DNA from: Solanum dulcamara
Taxonomy: Eukaryota; Streptophyta; Magnoliopsida; Solanales; Solanaceae
DNA length: 64,000 nucleotides
Direction: 5' to 3'
Assembly (NCBI RefSeq): GCF_947179165.1
Contig: NC_077245.1
Location: 47,765,286 to 47,829,285 of the forward strand
Shown: one piece after another, positions 34,000 through 45,800 of the stretch
How the letters are laid out: each line of letters opens with the position of its first letter
Position numbering within the stretch: the stretch's first letter is position 1
Program-made: the position numbers and the translations under genes
The notes under the pieces: model-generated
What the model was told of the DNA's origin: nothing
The model's database searches: none
The model's input: the letters and a program-made list of their open reading frames with translations, nothing else

Positions 34000-34666
34000 C
34001 TTCTTTAGTATCTAGCTAAGCCCAAGAAACTTCTTACCTTAGTAGGACTATTGGGAGGTTTCCATTCAATAATTGCTTCAATTTTACTAGGATCTACCTT
34101 CACACCTTCGGTTGACACAACATGTCCCAGAAAAGCTACTTCCTTAAGCCAAAATTCACATTTGGAAAGTTTAGCATAAAGTTATTTTTCCTTCAAAATT
34201 TGCAAAACAATTCGAAGGTATTTATCATGATCTTCACTACTCTTAGAATATATCAAATATCATCTATGTATATCACCATAAATTGATCAAGATAAGGCTT
34301 AAATACACGATTCATTAGATCCATGAATATTGTAGGAGCATTAGTCAATGCGAATGGCATCACCAAAAATTCATAATGACCGTATCTAGTTCTAAAAGCA
34401 GTTTTAGGAACATCTTTCTTTCTAACATGCAGTTAGTGATACCTAGACCTTAAATCAATCTTTGAGAATAAATTAGCACCCTTCAGCTGGTCCAACAAAT
34501 CATCTATCCTTGGCAGTAGATATATATTTTCTATTGTTATTTTGTTCAATTGTTTGTAGTTAGTACAATGTCTAAAAGTGCCATCTTTCTTCTTTACAAA
34601 CAACACAGAGGCTCCCCAAGGAGAAACACTTGGACGGATAAAACCTTTCTCAAGAAGTTCTTACAA
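34000..34666 (-). pseudogene. Element D unit 2 reverse transcriptase (broken)
   Basis: All RT blocks are recognisable, from tccaagtgtttctccttggg (entry, minus strand) through [11 protein letters not shown] to the active-site YIDD at about 34258-34270, but stops and frame changes leave no long open frame. It shares with units 1 and 3 the stop before LQEL (about 34662) and the one-base deletion after YIDDI. It has private differences, such as tatttttcc and acatctttctttc, not seen in units 1 and 3. Confidence 0.8.
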
Positions 34667-35320
34667 TTAAATTTTTAATTCCCTTAATTCTTTCGGATCT
34701 ATTCTATATTGAGTGATAGAAATAGGGGTCGATCCAGGAATAAAATTGATAGAAAATTCAACTTTTCTTTCCAGTGGCAACCTAGAAAGATTTTCTAGGA
34801 ATACTTCAGGAAAATCACACATAATAGGTATGTTATTAAGACTAGGACTCTCCAAATGGGTATCAATTATATGAGAAGGATATGCACCAAAACATTGACG
34901 AATCATCTTTCTTTTCAAGGCTGCAGAAATGATATTTGATGTCAATGACCATTCACCTAATACAATAATATGAGAGAATGAAGGATTCTTAAAAGTCACA
35001 TGCTTAGATCTATAATCTACGACTGCATGATATTTATAAAGCCAATCCATCCCAATAATAATATTAAAATCTTGGAAAGATATTTCAATCAAATTAGCAA
35101 GGAAGACTAGGTTTTGAATCATAATGGGACAAACTTGGTAAATTTGATTACAAACAACTTGGTGACTCAAAGGACTTTTAGCCAGCGCATCATAGTTAAG
35201 TCTCACAGATTTCACGCTTTCAGGAAGAACAAGTGATGAACAAATATAGGAATATGTAGAACCAAGATCAAATAGAGTAAACACTAATAAGCTAAATAAC
35301 TGAAATTTATAGACAACCAC
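34667..35320 (-). pseudogene. Element D unit 2 protease and linker
   Basis: The longest protease frame in D, 217 codons. It begins in the gag-protease spacer (MVVYKFQLFSLLVFTLFDLG) and shows the catalytic region LFDLGSTYSYICSSL, where the family's Pro is Leu, then IIIGMDWLYKYHAVVDYR and the linker (DIPIMCDFPEVFLENLSRLP). It stops after ELRELKI like the other units. The frame being open over this length while RT is broken suggests it simply escaped mutation. Confidence 0.85.
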
Positions 35321-35540
35321 GTCCTGTCCCTATTGATCATCTCTCTTTCTCATAGCATAAGCTCGTGCAATAGCTCCTGAACCTCTAGCTTGATTTTTTC
35401 TACTTACCCTCGCTGCTCAGGTGTTTTTAAGCCTTGCACCTCTATTGGTTTAAGTAGGGTTATTAGAAGGCTTCTGAACTGAGTTTTTAGTATGCAAGGG
35501 AGGAACATTATTAGGATTAGGAAAATCCTTTATTTTATGA

Positions 35541-35850
35541 TTAAGCTCCCTCAATTAAAGCATGCACTAGATGCTCTCCTACAAGCACCATAATGATTTT
35601 TTCCACATTGTACACAACTGAGAATGCGATTCTTGCCCTGACTATAACCCTGTGTGAGAGCTGTAGAAAAATCCAATCTAGTTTGCTTCTGTTCAGCTGA
35701 CTTGTTGACACTACCAGCCTTAGAAAAATCAAACCTTCCACTTTTTATGGACCTCCAAATTTGACCTAGGCTTTCGTAATCTGTTCTCATGTCTACTAGC
35801 TTCTTTCTTATCAAGTCTTTCCCAAGTAAAAAGAGGCAGAAACTAATTTA
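35541..35850 (-). pseudogene. Element D unit 2 gag zinc-knuckle remnant
   Basis: The frame 35814-35551 reads MIRKKLVDMRTDYESLGQIW, then SGRFDFSKAGSVNKSAEQKQ and the cysteine cluster CVQCGKNHYGACRRASSACF, a variant of the nucleic-acid-binding knuckle common in this clade. At 35851 the gag sequence joins integrase of unit 3, the second tandem joint. Confidence 0.85.
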
Positions 35851-36713
35851 CCTTGTCTTCCGCTTGTTGTACAATGTCAGGACCAATGGGATTTCTTTCT
35901 CCAACTTCACTCCAACAAAGAGGGGTTCAATATTTACTTCCATATAAGGCTTCATAGGGAGGCATTCCAATTCTCACTTGGTAGATGTTATTGTAAGCAA
36001 ACTCTATCAAGGCCAAGTGTTTGTCCAAACTACCTCAAACTCAATAATACAAGCTCGAAATATATCCTCTAAAATTTGTATCACCCTTTCCGACTGTTCG
36101 TCCTTTTGGGGATGTAATGCTAAACTTCAACTTAGTATTCAAGGCTTCCTGCATGCTACCCCAAAATCTAGATGTAAACCTTGGGTTTTTATTAGATACA
36201 ATAAAATCAAGGATCCCATAAAGTCTTACAATCTCATTAATGTACAATTCTGCTAAACGCTCAAGTAGGTAATCCATTTTGACTACCAAGAAGTGAGAAC
36301 TCTTTGTTAGTCTATCTACTATTACCCATATTGCATCATGATTTATTTGACTGCAAGGAAGTCCACAAACAAAGTCCAAAGTTATGTTCTCCCATTTCCA
36401 TTTCCGTATTGACAAGGGTTGTAGCAAACCAGCTAGAACCATATGTTCTGCATTTATCTGTTGACACACCAAAAATTTTAAGATGAACTCCGCAATGTCT
36501 TTCTTCATACAATTCCACCAATAGCATTCTTTGATGGTTTGATAACTTTGTACCTCCAGGATGCGTTGCATATGGTGAATCATATGCTTCATTCAAGATT
36601 TCTCTCCTCAATTTGTCATCATTAGGAATGTATAACCTATTTTGGAAAAACAAGACACCATCCTCCTTTAATGCAAAATCAATATTTTCCTCATTTTGAA
36701 CTTCTTTGGTCAA
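35851..36713 (-). pseudogene. Element D unit 3 integrase zinc-binding and core region
   Basis: Same frames and same residues as unit 2 (36713-36336 and 36592-36041). The second catalytic Asp is again Asn, and the same frame break follows KLKFSI. Over the first 1.5 kb of the unit I see only a handful of differences from unit 2 (for example gttagatg versus ggtagatg at 32595/35985), so this half was copied recently. Confidence 0.85.
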
Positions 36714-36743
36714 TATTATGAGTTTCTCATCTAGCTTTTGTGC

Positions 36744-37385
36744 TTATTTCACCTTTTCAAGCAATATTGACTTGACTTGGAAATTAGCAATAAAAAAATC
36801 ATATAAATCATGTGTAAAACTTACATTCATGACTCTTAACTCCAGAAGCAACAACTGATTAAGAGATAATCTTGTGAAGGATTTGCGGCTTAAGGCATCT
36901 GCAACAACATTGGCTTTACCTAGATGATAGTCAAATGTGTAGTCATAATCTTTGATGAGTTCAAGCCATCTGTTTTGTCTTAATTTTATCTCTTTCTGCA
37001 TACCCAAGTATTTTAAACTCTTATAATCAGTGAATTTACAACATTTTTCTACATACAAATAATGACTCCATATCTTTAAGGCAAACACTATAGCAGCAAG
37101 TTCTAGATCATGAGTAGGATAATTTCATTTATGTGGTTTTAATTTCCAAGAGGCATAAGAAATAAATTTCCCTTATTGCATTAAAACATATCCCAAACCA
37201 CGATGAGAAGCATCATTATATATCACATACTCCTTCCCCTCCATTGGTAGAGTAAGTATAGGAGCTTGTGTCAACAAGGATTTGAGCGTTTCAAAGCTAT
37301 CTTGGGATTTGTCATCCCAAGTAAACTTTACTTCCTTCTTCAAGAGTTTAGTCAAAGGAGAGGCTATAATGGATAAGCCCTTCAC
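36744..37385 (-). pseudogene. Element D unit 3 RT thumb and RNase H region
   Basis: Open parts 37385-37173 and 37088-36744, matching unit 2 apart from a few bases. The final motif [11 protein letters not shown] is the normal end of RNase H. The stop between the parts is shared with unit 2. Confidence 0.85.
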
Positions 37386-37639
37386 AAACCTTCTTTAGTA
37401 TCTAGCTAAGTCCAAGAAACTTCTTACCTTAGTAGGACTATTGGGAGGTTTCCATTCAGTAATTGCTTCAATTTTACTAGGATCTACCTTCACACCTTCG
37501 GTTGACACAACATGTCCCAGAAAAGCTACTTTCTTAAGCCAAAATTCACACTTGGAAAGTTTAGCATAAAGTTATTTCTCCTTCAAAATTTGCAAAACAA
37601 TTCGAAGGTGTTTATCATGATCTTTGCTACTCTTAGAAT

Positions 37640-38095
37640 ATATCAAATATCATCTATGTAGATCACCACAAATTGATCAAGATAATTCTTAAATATAAGA
37701 TTCATTAGATCCATGAATATTGTAGGAGCATTAGTCAATGCGAATGGCATCACCAAAAATTCATAATGACCATATCTAGTTCTAAAAGCAGTTTTAGGAA
37801 CATTTTTCTCTCTAACATGCAGTTGGTGATACCTAGATCTTAAATCAATCTTTGAGAATAAATTAGCACCCTTCAGCTGGTCCAATAAATCATCTATCCT
37901 TGGCAGTGGATACCTATTTTCTATTGTTATTTTGTTCAATTATTTGTATTCAGTACAACGTCTAAAAGTGTCATCTTTCTTCTTTACAAACAACACAGAG
38001 GCTCCCCAAGGAGAAACACTTGGACGGATAAAACCTTTCTCAAGAAGTTATTGCAATTAAATTTTTAATTCCCTTAATTATTTCAGATCCATTCT
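37640..38095 (-). pseudogene. Element D unit 3 reverse transcriptase palm
   Basis: The open stretch 37939-37643 (98 codons) begins [20 protein letters not shown] and runs through [20 protein letters not shown] and [16 protein letters not shown] to [10 protein letters not shown]. The catalytic aspartates are present. The one-base deletion after YIDDI is shared with units 1 and 2. Finger sequence upstream (37940-38095) is out of frame. In this half unit 3 resembles unit 1 more than unit 2 (for example gctactttcttaagcc). Confidence 0.85.
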
Positions 38096-38204
38096 ATATG
38101 GAGTGATAGAAATAGGGGTCGATCTAGGAATAAGATCGATCGAAAATTCAACTTCTCTTTTCGGTGGCAACCTAGGAAGATTTTCTAGGAATACTTCATG
38201 AAAA

Positions 38205-38621
38205 TCACACACAATAGGTTATATCAATTATATGAGAAAGATATGCACCATAACCTTGACGAATCATCTTTCTTTCTAAGGCCGCAGAAATGATATTGGA
38301 TGTCAATGACCATTCACCTAATACAATAATGTGAGAGAATGAAGGATTCTTAAAAGTCACATGCTTAGATCTGTAATCCACGTCTGCTTGATATTTATAA
38401 AGCCAATCCATCCCAATAATAATATCAAAATTTTGGAAAGACATTTCAATCAAATTAGGAAGGAATGCTAGGTTTTGAATCACAATGGGACAAACTTGGT
38501 GACTCAAAGGACTTTTAGCCAGCGCATCATAGTTAAGTCTCATAGATTTCACGCTTTCAAGAATAACAAGGGATGAACAAATATAGGAATGTGTAGAACC
38601 AGGATCAAATAGAGTAAACAC
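38205..38621 (-). pseudogene. Element D unit 3 protease (two small deletions)
   Basis: The frame reads MFTLFDPGSTHSYICSSLVI with an intact-looking catalytic motif, then IIIGMDWLYKYQADVDYRSK. About 27 bp are missing after LSHQV and about 33 bp near the end, compared with units 1 and 2. The frame ends early (HIIDITYCV) because of the second deletion. Confidence 0.83.
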
Positions 38622-38879
38622 AGATAAGCCAAATAACTAAAATTTATAGACAACCACATCCTGTCCCTATTGATCATTTCTCTTTCTTATAGCATAAACT
38701 CGTGCAGTAGCTCTTGAACCTCTAGCTTGATTTTCTCCACTTACCCTCGTTGCTCAGGTGTTTTTAAGCCTTGCACCTCTATTGGTTTGAGTAGGGTTAT
38801 TAGAAGGCATCTAAATTGAGTTTTTAGTATGCAAGGGAGGAACATTATTAGGATTAGGAAAATCCTTCACTTTATGATC

Positions 38880-39188
38880 AAGCTCCCACAATTAAAGAAT
38901 GCACCAGATGCTCTCCTACAAGTACCATAATGATTTTTTCCACATTATACACAACTGGGAACACGATTCTTGCCTTGACTATAACTCGGTGTATAGCTAT
39001 AGAAAAATCTGATCTATTTTGTTTCTATTTAACTGACTTGTTGATGCTACCAGCCTTAGAAAAATCAAACCTTCCACTATTTATGGACCTCCAAAGTTTG
39101 ACCTAGGCTTTCAAAATATGTTCTCATGTCTATTAGCTTCTTTCTTATCAAGTCTTTCCCAAGTCAAAAGAAGCAAAAACTAATTTAC
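38880..39188 (-). pseudogene. Element D unit 3 gag zinc-knuckle region, continuous with gag N-terminus
   Basis: Homologous to the two other zinc-knuckle copies but more diverged (acaactgggaacacg against acaactgagaatgcg). At 39188 the sequence continues naturally into gag (aactaatttacaaaagttc), which identifies unit 3 as the original gag-linked copy. Confidence 0.82.
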
Positions 39189-39934
39189 AAAAGTTCTCAT
39201 ATTATAGGATTGCCACATTCTTCCTGATGGAATCATTCAAGACGTCTTCAAATCTCCAGCACTTGTCTTTTTCCTCATTAATAATACCTCCTACATAACG
39301 AGAAAGTCTAACAAACTTTTGTTGATACTCAACGATAGACATGCCTCGTTGTCTTAGATTCAAAAACTCTTTTTTCTCAACATCTTAATACGTAGGCGGG
39401 ACGACATATTTCATACGAAATTATTTAACAAAATCATTCCAAGGAAAAACTAGAGGTTTTAGTTTTGCATTTGGCACACTTATCCACTAGTCATAAGCAT
39501 CTTTCTATAACAGTGAAATGAAATACTTGAATTTGGAAACATTTGAACACTCCAACTGCTCAAATACCCTCTCCATGCGCTCAAGCCATTGTTCAGCATC
39601 AGTGGGATCAACAATGCCTTCAAAGTCAACTCCACCCATTTTCCTCATCTTTTCAAAGTTTATCCCATTGGGATCATGCATAATTTCAGCCATGCGGTGG
39701 AAGAATTCAGTAATCTGTTGGAAAGAAGGATTCATAACTTGAGTATCATGACTTATGTGAGGATGTGGACCGACTGCTACTCCTTATTGGTTTCCCCTTC
39801 AGACCCACTAATACGGGGAACATATTAATCTAAGGAATGCTCTTTCTATTTCGTTCTGGTGCATGAGGTTGGGAATAAGAGTCACCTATGCCTTCATGAG
39901 CAGCATCCAGAGGTCTATTAGAAGAAGAGGCCAT
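39189..39934 (-). pseudogene. Element D gag N-terminal half (single copy, broken)
   Basis: The probable start codon is at 39934 (MASSSNRPLDAAHEG), about 200 bp after the LTR. After a stop the frame resumes at 39735 with MNPSFQQITEFFHRMAEIMH and continues GGVDFEGIVDPTDAEQWLER, the typical gag-domain opening (F.G..DP..A..WL..ME..F). Further gag motifs (LNLRQRGMSIVEYQQKFVRL) follow at about 39320-39380 with stops between them. The product would form the virus-like particle shell. It is present once, while everything from the zinc knuckle on is in three copies. Confidence 0.83.
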
Positions 39935-40120
39935 AACTTAATTCCTTCAAAATGGAAGATCTCATTGCATTAGGGACATGTATATGATGCAGATGCAACC
40001 TTCATGCATTAAATATAGTATTTACCATATAGTGAGCAAATAATATATTCCAAACCTTCAAAAAAGAGATAAGTATGCAAGCAAATCAGAACAAAAGTCC
40101 TAGAACCACAAACCTAAAAT

Positions 40121-40129
40121 CTAATACCA
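40121..40129 (-). promoter_or_regulatory. Primer-binding site of element D
   Basis: On the minus strand TGGTATTAG lies 5 bp inside the LTR end. It resembles the initiator-Met-tRNA type site TGGTATCAG with one change. Confidence 0.7.
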
Positions 40130-40134
40130 ACACT

Positions 40135-42475
40135 TGTAGCGACTTTTTTGGGAGGTGCTACTACTTAACAAAAGAACTTATATAATACACGTGACATTTA
40201 AATATCTCAACATAAGACATATTTATATAATCTAGTAGTTAAATTTGGCTCATTCAAAGTAGTTAAAGGTATAAAATTTTGAATTTTAATAATGCATTTG
40301 ACCTCAATTGAACCAAATAAAAGTTCTAATTTATAATGGTGACTTTTCAAAATAATTAAAGAAAATACCTTACAAGATTTCCATATACCATTCCATACCA
40401 CTATAGTTCACGTTATAAAATATTACCAACTTACGAGTACCAAAGTTAACTAGTTCATGCTTCATGCTTCATACAACTATTCCAACTCAAATAGTAAATT
40501 TAATACATTACAAGACTTGGATTGTACGCCCTAAAAAACAAAACAATCAACCAAATTTAAGTTACAACCCATGGTGTCATGAATGGATGAGCTCTCAAAA
40601 ATAAATACATAAATACATATACAAAAGCACCCCATAGATCATATACATGTCCCAAAACTTCTACAAAATATTGATGCCTATATGCAAATGTGATCTTCAT
40701 TAAAGCTTCCAAAACTTTATCTCCAATGGCCAACTTCAAGTATATCCTCGGACATTTCCTACGATAGAAACAATTATCGCTAAGCATAAAGCTTAGTGGT
40801 GTAAAACTAAGAGTTTGAAGCCTTTAGATTCTCTAATTTCTCTTTTTAGTTCACGAGTAGCACAAATGTAAATATAATAAATAAATTAAGCAAGCAAATA
40901 TATCACGAGTATCAAGTTCCATATTTAAAAGTTTAAGTGCCAAGAATTCATATAACAACATGTACAAGATATTTAATAACAAGTTTCACTCAATTTATAT
41001 GTCATGTCGTCACGCCAAACATGATCAAGTACCAAGAAGGACCGGAGCCCTGTATCAGTAAGGGTAAAAACTAATAATCAAGAAACCCAAGAACTCTATT
41101 AAAAATGGCTTTCTAGTTCGTACTCAAAATGGAAAACTTTCATACTTAAGACGAACCAAAAATCCATAATCAAGATGAAAAAGTGTCCGAATCAAGAGGC
41201 ATGCCAATTGTTACAAAGTCACATCTACTGGAAGGACAATATCCACAAGAATGTCAGGTGATCGAGCAATCCATACAAGTGTGTGAGTTAAACAAGTGGC
41301 TTGAAAGTCTCACACGATACCAACAAGGCAATACAAAGTAACAAGAAATAACAAATGTACCAAGAAAGGCTTTCAAATATACCAGAAAGTAACAAGAGTA
41401 AGAGTAAAAGTTTATACACAAACATCAGCCTTTTAGTATATAACTAGTCCAACACAACTTCAAGGTTTCAAATCGTAGACCCACAAATATTTTTAGTTCC
41501 TCAACTTGTACATGAGTATAAACCACCTTGAAAATACAATTAAATACCCTTTTTAATTTTATCTTTTTAATATTGACATAAAACAATATTTATCATCAAA
41601 AGTAAGCCTAGAATGTGTAAAGCTAACTATGCTACCAAAACAGTCAAATTGGCTAGCTCAGTACCTCATGTCATAACTGAATTTTAAAAATGCAAATGGC
41701 AAAATTGGACTTTATACCCTGCATAAAAGTTGTAGATATATGTCTTAAGTTTGCAAAATTCATGACTCACCTAAAAAAAGTTTTGTACAAAAAGATATAA
41801 TCAAAACACTAACAGTTGTACATATGAGATTTAAAATGAAGAATTTGGACATAACTTTTCCTATGTTGAGTCCCATTTCTTGACTCAATAACAACAAAAT
41901 ATGGCTCCAACATATACATAAGAGTTGTAGGTATGTGTGTTATATTTTTAAAATATATTTATTTAATAAAAGAAAAGGTCTACACAATGTGATATTCAAG
42001 AATTACTAACAGCTAATAGTTCAAAAAATGTATTTGATTACTTACCAAGGGTTAGGGTATGTCTGGAGTTTAAGATATGCGGAACTTGTTTTTCTTGTGA
42101 TTTTTGTGAAAAAAATCATTGTAAGAGACTTATAAATATTCCTTAATCTCAAATAACCGTTCTTCTTAGAGGATCTTCGTTAATATATAATGTAAAAGTG
42201 ATATTTATCTTTAAAGTTGCTGAAAAAAAAGGTAGGCTGCCCAACTTCTAAAATAAAACATCTTGATTCTATTATTAGAAAGATATTTAGGTCTCATGGG
42301 AATTTACTAATCAAATCCAATAGAATTCATTATAATACCATAAGGATTTAAGGAAGTTGAGTTCTCCCACATCACAAAGTTCAAGTCAAGGAATTGTAAA
42401 GTTGGAGTTGATCCTATAATTAAGAAATAACCACTTGAAGTGTGAATAGTAGCTTAATTAATTAGGGGCGTTACA
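40135..42475 (-). repeat. 5' LTR of element D
   Basis: Starts TGTAGCGACTTTTTTGGGAG and ends ttaggggcgttaca. It is colinear with the LTR at 26562-28926. Both LTRs contain near-identical segments through the middle (for example aggtgatcgagcaatccata in both). Confidence 0.9.
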
Positions 42476-42892
42476 TAGAGTAAGAACATAATCATTTACA
42501 TAGCTTTAAATCATCAAATCATCATTAGGTAGAATAGCTCATTAAAACTCTTCTTTGATTTACACAAGTGAGAATTTTGCCTTTCACAAGTGGAATACAT
42601 CATTTCATAAATATTTCATCGTTGTTTCATTCATAAAACTCCCTTTGATCATAGATATTTTATTTCATGAACATTCATTTTGGAGTTGAAGCTTTCAATT
42701 CAAACTTTATTATAACATAGTATAACTAAGTGGGTTCTATTTAATCAAATTTCGAATCATCTAAATCAATGATAGAATGCATGAGAGAAATGTAATACAT
42801 CAATTAAACAAGCTTGAGACAACCCATCAATTTATATTAAAATCCTTTTCATACTTTCATATAAGGACACTTGATAAATAAACCATCTTATG

Positions 42893-45800
42893 TGTAACGA
42901 TCCAATCCTGTAGGCCGCGACTAGGGTCTGACCTGGACCTCCTTGTGCGTATCTATCAGCTACACTTAAGTTGAACCATGTGTGATGTGATACTATACAC
43001 AAACTCCAATGGGTCAAAAACCTTTTTCATAAATCTATAGCCTCATTCACCTGTATTATAACAGAAAAGGGCACACGAGCCGACGAGGTTGCCATACCAC
43101 GAAAACATTTGCAATACGTCGTATGAGCACAACTGAAACAAACTTACAAATAACCCACATACACATGTCTACAGACCTCTAAGAGTAATAACTACATCAT
43201 ATGGCGGGACAGGGCCGCCGCCGTACCCCTGAATAAATAAATATGTACATCAAATGACCAGTATCAAAAATTAGGCTCCAGAACAATAGAGCACTTTCAA
43301 CATAGCTGAGCGGAAATCCTAAGCTGACGGATCTCCAAAATGACATCTGTACCTGCAGGCATGAAATGCAGCCCCCCGAGAAAAGGGAGGTCAGTACAAT
43401 ATATGTATTGAGTATGTAAAGCATAACACATCATAACTGAGACCATAACTGAAATAGGGATGCAGGGGACAAGTATAATAATTAACAAATTACTGTACCT
43501 GCACCTTAGGACACGTAATCATATATATCATCATATACTGTGCTCGACCCTCTAGTGAACTCGGTGTCATAATCATTTTATCATATTCACATGTCATCGT
43601 ATCATCATGTATTTTACTTCATCATATCATCGTATACGACAGCATATCATCGTATACGGTATAATTTTATCGTGTATGTCATCGTATTACATCCGATTCA
43701 TTATGGGGATTGGGGTCACAAATGTATCACTCTAATCTTATATGCATGCTTATATAAAGTATTCGACCCTTTAGTGAGGGACTCAGTGAATGGAGTGGTG
43801 TACGTCTATAGAGTACCATCATAATATACATACCGTACCCGTCCCTCTAGGGAGGGAATCGGTGTTTCTTCCTTATTTCGCCACCCATACTATCATATTA
43901 TAGCTGTCCTGGGACTCGGTGAATAACCATATCGTCATAATATATATCACACCTCACGTACGGAATCGTGTCCTCATACGTGGAACTCTACACCTCCAAC
44001 CCGGGATGTGGTGAAAGAAGTAGTAAAGCTGTGCCCGACATAATATCCAGCCCATCGTGGGATGCGAAGAAAGAAGGGTTACAACATGCACGAGTAGAGT
44101 AGTGAGAAACTATATGCAACTAAGTCACCCTCTGAGACTCAATGAAACAGTCAAGTGAACTGTCACCTAAAGACAAGAAAGGTAATTATCCGAAGTGCCC
44201 TTTAGATTTCATTAGGGATTACATCAATTTGGGCCTCAGAATCACATACATGCATCACGACAATACCATATATCTCATGCAAACAAAGACCCAACTTATG
44301 CAATCAGAAGCAATTATCACCATAGAGCCTTTAGGAAGAGGAACTGGCATCTCCACTTATCATTCACTATATAGAAGGCTTGAGAATAGTAGTTTGACTA
44401 CTTTCAGACTCTTAATGTTCAGAAGTGACTACAAGTCGCGAGTTATACTCAGAGCTCATAATTGGAATTACCTCTAAATCCATATCATATATCATTTAAG
44501 TTTTCATTCTGTACATGCCAGATCATGAATTAGTAACTGCTTCCAATTTCCAAAAAATTTTCACTTAAAATTAAGCCATTCCAAAGGAAAGAAGAGATAG
44601 GCTTTACATGTACTACTTTTCATCACATAAAAGAATTAAAGGCAACAACTCAACTATTGCAGAAGTTCTAACATCAAGAAGTGGACAAGACTTATGAATC
44701 ATACTTGGAGTTTTATGAGTGGAATTATCCCCACATTTCATATACAAATCATTCATAACTTATACCTAAGACATTCCAAAAGAAAAGAAGGATAGCTCTA
44801 CTACCTGTTATGGGTTAGTCATATCCAGACTCGCTTCGGTACTCCTTTAACCTATTTAACATGAAAGTAATACTAAGGTTAGTGAATTTAGAATTTCCCA
44901 TTCCTAAATCCAAAACTAAGCACCCATAGGAATCAATTCCTTACTCGCCTTCCTCGACTAGTCTTTTAGTTAGTTACAGAGTTAATGAAAATTGGGCAGC
45001 ACCTCCCCTATAACGTGCCCTATCCGAATTTCCAATTAGATCCCTAATTATGACATCCAACCAAAAACAACAACTTGAATTTCATATATAAACAAAAATG
45101 GCAACATTACACCACATAAGCTCCACACAACTTGCTTAACATTACGATACCAAAATAGGGTTTTTAGTCGCTATTTCATAAAACCTTTAACCATACGAAG
45201 TGGGGGATTGTGTATCTACAACCAGATGCTCCCACACCTATATTATAATGCCTTTAGGCCCTGAAACACATCACCATACACCTGTAGCAACCTCCACATG
45301 CACAACGCCTTATTTCAACTATAATTTAACTATAGTTATTCTAATTTAGTTTATTTCGAACGTCGAGCATTTCTACGACATTCTTACACTTACAGAAGCA
45401 TAAAAGGTGTTTAATAAACCCTATAAAAACACCATAAACTTCAAATTGAAAGGAAATACCTTACCTTTTCCGAAATTGGCCAAAACTCGTCAAAACCCAC
45501 CTCAGAAAACCTCTTGATGTGCTGAAATAGAGTGGACCATTTGTTGTCCATTTGGTGATGCTCCAAACCTTAAATTTATATTATTAACACCCTCATAACA
45601 TTTAAAAACCCTTAACAAAATGTGGGAGAGGAGAATCAAGCCATAACTTATCAAACGGCTTCCCAAACTTGTTGAATATTAACTTCAGAACCTCCTTAAC
45701 GCGGCTGAAATTGTATGGCTGCTTGTTACTCATTTTTTATGTCCCAAATTGGTAAGTTACGTTATTAAACACCTCCACTTGATAGAAGAATACCTTATAT

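Larger units (their letters stand above)
29479..39188 (-). repeat. Three tandem copies of a gag zinc knuckle-protease-RT-RNase H-integrase block
   Basis: Unit starts are defined by ccttgtcttccgcttg at 29479, 32461 and 35851. Unit lengths are 2982, 3390 and 3338 bp. At the two internal joints, gag sequence ending aactaattta runs straight into integrase sequence ccttgtcttcc. In the single-copy ends, the gag side continues aactaatttacaaaagttc and the integrase side reads ttacttttaccttgtc, so the joint lies on a short shared word (ttta(c)c). The left unit lacks about 409 bp of integrase; the right unit lacks about 33 and 27 bp in the protease region. Confidence 0.93.
26562..42475 (-). mobile_element. 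Element D: Ty3/gypsy retrotransposon with a triplicated pol region
   Basis: LTRs at 26562-28926 and 40135-42475 (TGTAGCGACC... ggggcgttaca, about 2.35 kb each) enclose an interior of 11.2 kb, roughly twice the usual gypsy length. The excess is explained by three tandem copies of the segment from the gag zinc knuckle to mid-integrase (units at 29479, 32461 and 35851). There is one gag N-terminus and one integrase C-terminus. The target duplication is tagaa (26557-26561) and tagag (42476-42480). The element lies in the 3' LTR of C. It is inactive in all three pol copies. Confidence 0.92.

Noticed and set aside
32461..39188. Three separate nested retrotransposons in D
   Set aside because: No LTR, primer site or polypurine tract lies between the units, and the joints are direct gag-to-integrase junctions.
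29479..39188. Treating the triplication as certainly biological
   Set aside because: I keep it as a real feature because the units differ from each other in many places, which argues against a simple assembly repeat, but the near identity of the first halves of units 2 and 3 still leaves room for a partial assembly error.
43500..44060. CRISPR-like or regularly spaced array
   Set aside because: The repeated words are microsatellite-like, irregular, and shared by both LTRs of B. The genome is plant-like.
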